NCBI RefSeq assembly: GCF_905475345.1
Contig: NC_066609.1
Location: forward strand, 1,570,001 to 1,634,000
DNA length: 64,000 nt
Direction of reading: 5' to 3'
DNA from: Vespula vulgaris
Taxonomy: Eukaryota > Arthropoda > Insecta > Hymenoptera > Vespidae
Shown here: in pieces, positions 61,710 to 64,000 of the stretch
Numbering within the stretch: the first letter of the stretch is position 1
How the letters are laid out: every line of letters starts with the position of its first letter
Made by a program: the position numbers and the translations under genes
The notes under the pieces: model-generated
Seen by the model: the letters and a program-made list of their open reading frames with translations, nothing else
Databases searched by the model: none
Told to the model about the DNA's origin: nothing

Positions 61710-64000
61710 ATGCCAGCTGTTTCAAGACCCGGTAGCCTTAAAGATCCAGAGATCGCAGAATTATTTGAGAAAAATGATCCGGAGAAGATATTTGAAGACC
61801 TTCGGGAAATTGGACATGGTAGCTTTGGAGCTGTCTATTATGCCCGATGCCTGGTTACCAAAGAAATTGTTGCTATTAAGAAAATGTCATATTTGGGAAA
61901 ACAAACGGTTGAAAAGTGGCAAGATATTTTAAAGGAAATTCGTTTTCTTAGGCAACTCAATCACCCAAATACTATAGAATATAAGGGTTGTTACCTCAGG
62001 GACCACACTGCCTGGGTATGTAAAAAAAATGATTAGAAATTATTTTTATAAAACTTTTTATTTTATTGGAATAATATTTCTTTTATAGTTGGTGATGGAA
62101 TATTGTCTTGGGTCTGCATCAGATATTATAGAGGTACATAAAAGACCTTTAAAAGAAGATGAAATAGCAGCAATCTGTGAAGGAGTTTTACGTGGTTTAC
62201 ATTACCTCCATTCTCTTGGAAGAATCCATCGGGATGTTAAAGCAGGAAATATTCTTCTCACTGAAAATGGAACAGTAAAATTGGCAGATTTTGGTTCTGC
62301 TAGTATAAAATGTCCAGCAAATAGCTTTGTAGGAACTCCATATTGGATGGCACCAGAAGTGATATTAGCTATGGATGAAGGGCAATATGATGGTAAAGTG
62401 GATGTATGGTCATTAGGAATTACATGCATTGAACTAGGTACGTTTATTTTAATGTTATTAACTCTTACTATCTGTCGATATAAATATTCAAAGTTTTATA
62501 TATATATATATATATATACATATAATTTCAATTATTTCAGCTGAGAGAAAGCCTCCTTACTTTAATATGAATGCCATGAGTGCTTTGTATCATATTGCAC
62601 AAAATGATACTCCAGCTTTGAATTCACCAGACTGGACTGATGTTTTTCGACATTTTGTTGAAGTTTGTCTTACAAAAAGTCCTAATGAAAGACCAACATC
62701 TGGTACACTGTTGTCTGTACGTTATTGCTATATATTATGAATATACAATTGTTAAATTAATTACCTATTTAAAACAGTTTTGATGCTTTTTAATATAAAA
62801 CTAGTATACTGTCTGGTTGATTATCTTCTTATAGATTTTCTATTTTATAGCATCAGTTTGTTACAAGAACACGTTCTCCACAAGTCTTAATAGATTTGAT
62901 TCAAAGAACAAAAGCTGCTGTTAGAGAACTAGATAATTTAAATTATCGCAAAATGAAAAAGATTTTAATGATAGATGCATGTGAAACTGAAAGTACAGTT
63001 GGAGATGCTGATGGTATGTATACTATCAATATTATTATTTTAAATCTTCCTTATATATTTACGTCTGTAATAATGTAAAATTTTGATTAAAGATACTCCT
63101 GATGAACAAACTGGTGGTGATAGTAGCAAAAGTAATTCAATTACCTCAGAGCATTCAATCCATTCAATGGGAGTATCAGCGAGTTCTCAAAGTTCCTCCA
63201 CAAACAGCTTACCACTGCCTAATGCAGATTCAAATGACTATTCCACTGGTTCTGTTAGAAATCGACATAAAATAACGACTGGTGGTGTCACAGCTAATCT
63301 GCTTGAACATGGTGCCAATAATTTTGCAACCATTAGAACAACATCAATTGTGACCAAACAACAAAAGGAACATATGCAAGAGGAAATGCATGAGCAAATG
63401 AGTGGTTATAAGAGGATGAGGCGAGAACATCAAGGAGCTTTGGTAAATCTCAAGATAATATTTGTATTGGTATTTAATGACTAATGTTAATTTTAACTTT
63501 ATAGGTTAAATTGGAAGAACGTTGTAAAATGGAAATGGAATCCCATAAACAATTATTAGATAAGGAATATGAAACGTTATTGCAACAATTTAGTAAAGAA
63601 TTGGAGAAGTTACAGCTTAGGCATTACCAAGAATTGGAACGTAAACTTAAACAGAACCAAAATGCGGAAAAGAAACTTCATAAAGAAATTACAAGTAGGC
63701 AAGAAGCTGATCGAAAAGCTCTTGAAGCTCAACAGAAACGAGAGTACAAAGTAATTAAATCTTTATTATATTGAATCAATTTATATTATAGGAAAAATTC
63801 GGTGTAAACTTATTATTCTTTGTTTGATTATAGGCATACAAAGAAAGATGGAAAAAAGAACTTTCTCAGGATGAAGTAACACCAAAGCGACAAAGGGATG
63901 CTACTCTTCAAAGTCAAAAAGATAATTTAAGACAAATGGAGGCACAAGAAGAACAACGTTTAGCTAGAGGACAAAGAGAATATCTTGATCTTGAGATTCG
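61710..64000 (+). CDS. Tao: TAO serine/threonine kinase (TAOK ortholog), 3' end beyond window
   Basis: Eight coding exons are visible: 61710-62015, 62089-62437, 62541-62716, 62851-63013, 63093-63442, 63505-63750 and 63835 to the window end, the list being seven complete or partial segments in all phases consistent (the count here is seven). The start is MPAVSRPGSLKDPEIAELF. The kinase domain has a P-loop GHGSFGAVYYA, Lys57 in VAIKK, catalytic HRDVKAGN (Asp151), DFG (Asp169), and the activation loop NSFVGTPYWMAPE with Ser181, the known TAO activation site. After the kinase come a Ser-rich linker (about residues 320-400) and a long Glu/Lys/Gln coiled coil (EELEKLQLRHYQELERKL-like). TAO kinases activate Hippo/Warts and p38 signalling and regulate microtubules. 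All key catalytic residues are intact. Family identity is certain; the C-terminal region is outside the window. Confidence 0.95.

Noticed and set aside
1..64000. CRISPR arrays, prophage, IS elements, bacterial operons, intact transposons
   Set aside because: Direct repeats present are microsatellites or minisatellites without unique spacers. No transposase, reverse transcriptase or integrase motif was recognised, and the genes are intron-containing animal genes.

Overview
The window looks like nuclear DNA from an insect, most likely a hymenopteran (bee or wasp). It is AT-rich and full of dinucleotide to tetranucleotide microsatellites. Genes are split by short GT-AG introns, and the proteins are typical animal and insect ones. 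The species cannot be named from sequence alone. No bacterial, viral or CRISPR-type system was seen. Gene models were built by hand from conserved protein blocks, splice sites and reading phase. Every internal junction given keeps the frame.

Region 1 (1-16.2 kb) is dominated by microsatellites. It holds one recognisable coding exon, the last exon of a branchless-type FGF ligand (5615-8440, +). It encodes the end of the FGF fold followed by about 850 residues of low-complexity sequence. The flanks are noncoding: GA/CT, TA, TTTC, GATC, AAT/ATG and ACC repeats, a few minisatellites, and a cluster of GCCAT motifs.

Region 2 (16.2-31 kb) is AT-rich with ordinary genes: RSRC1 (+); ITM2/BRI (-) head-to-head with SKA2 (+); then a gene-poor stretch of about 5 kb; then a membrane-anchored AA15 lytic polysaccharide monooxygenase (+) with a probable remote 5' UTR exon.

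Region 3 (31-43 kb) holds SART3 (-), MND1 (-), an unrecognised two-exon gene (+) whose intron carries a 94-nt inverted repeat, and HPS5 (+).

Region 4 (43-64 kb) holds CPSF6 (-, 11 coding exons, long 3' flank), divergent from VPS33A (+), and then the 5' part of the TAO kinase gene (+), which runs off the window end.

Functionally, RSRC1, SART3 and CPSF6 are pre-mRNA processing factors. HPS5 (BLOC-2) and VPS33A (HOPS/CORVET) act in endosome, lysosome and pigment-granule traffic. SKA2 and MND1 act on chromosomes in mitosis and meiosis. FGF, ITM2 and TAO are signalling or membrane proteins. The neighbours appear to be ordinary genes without an operon-like relationship. Two short divergent gaps, ITM2/SKA2 and CPSF6/VPS33A, probably serve as shared promoters.
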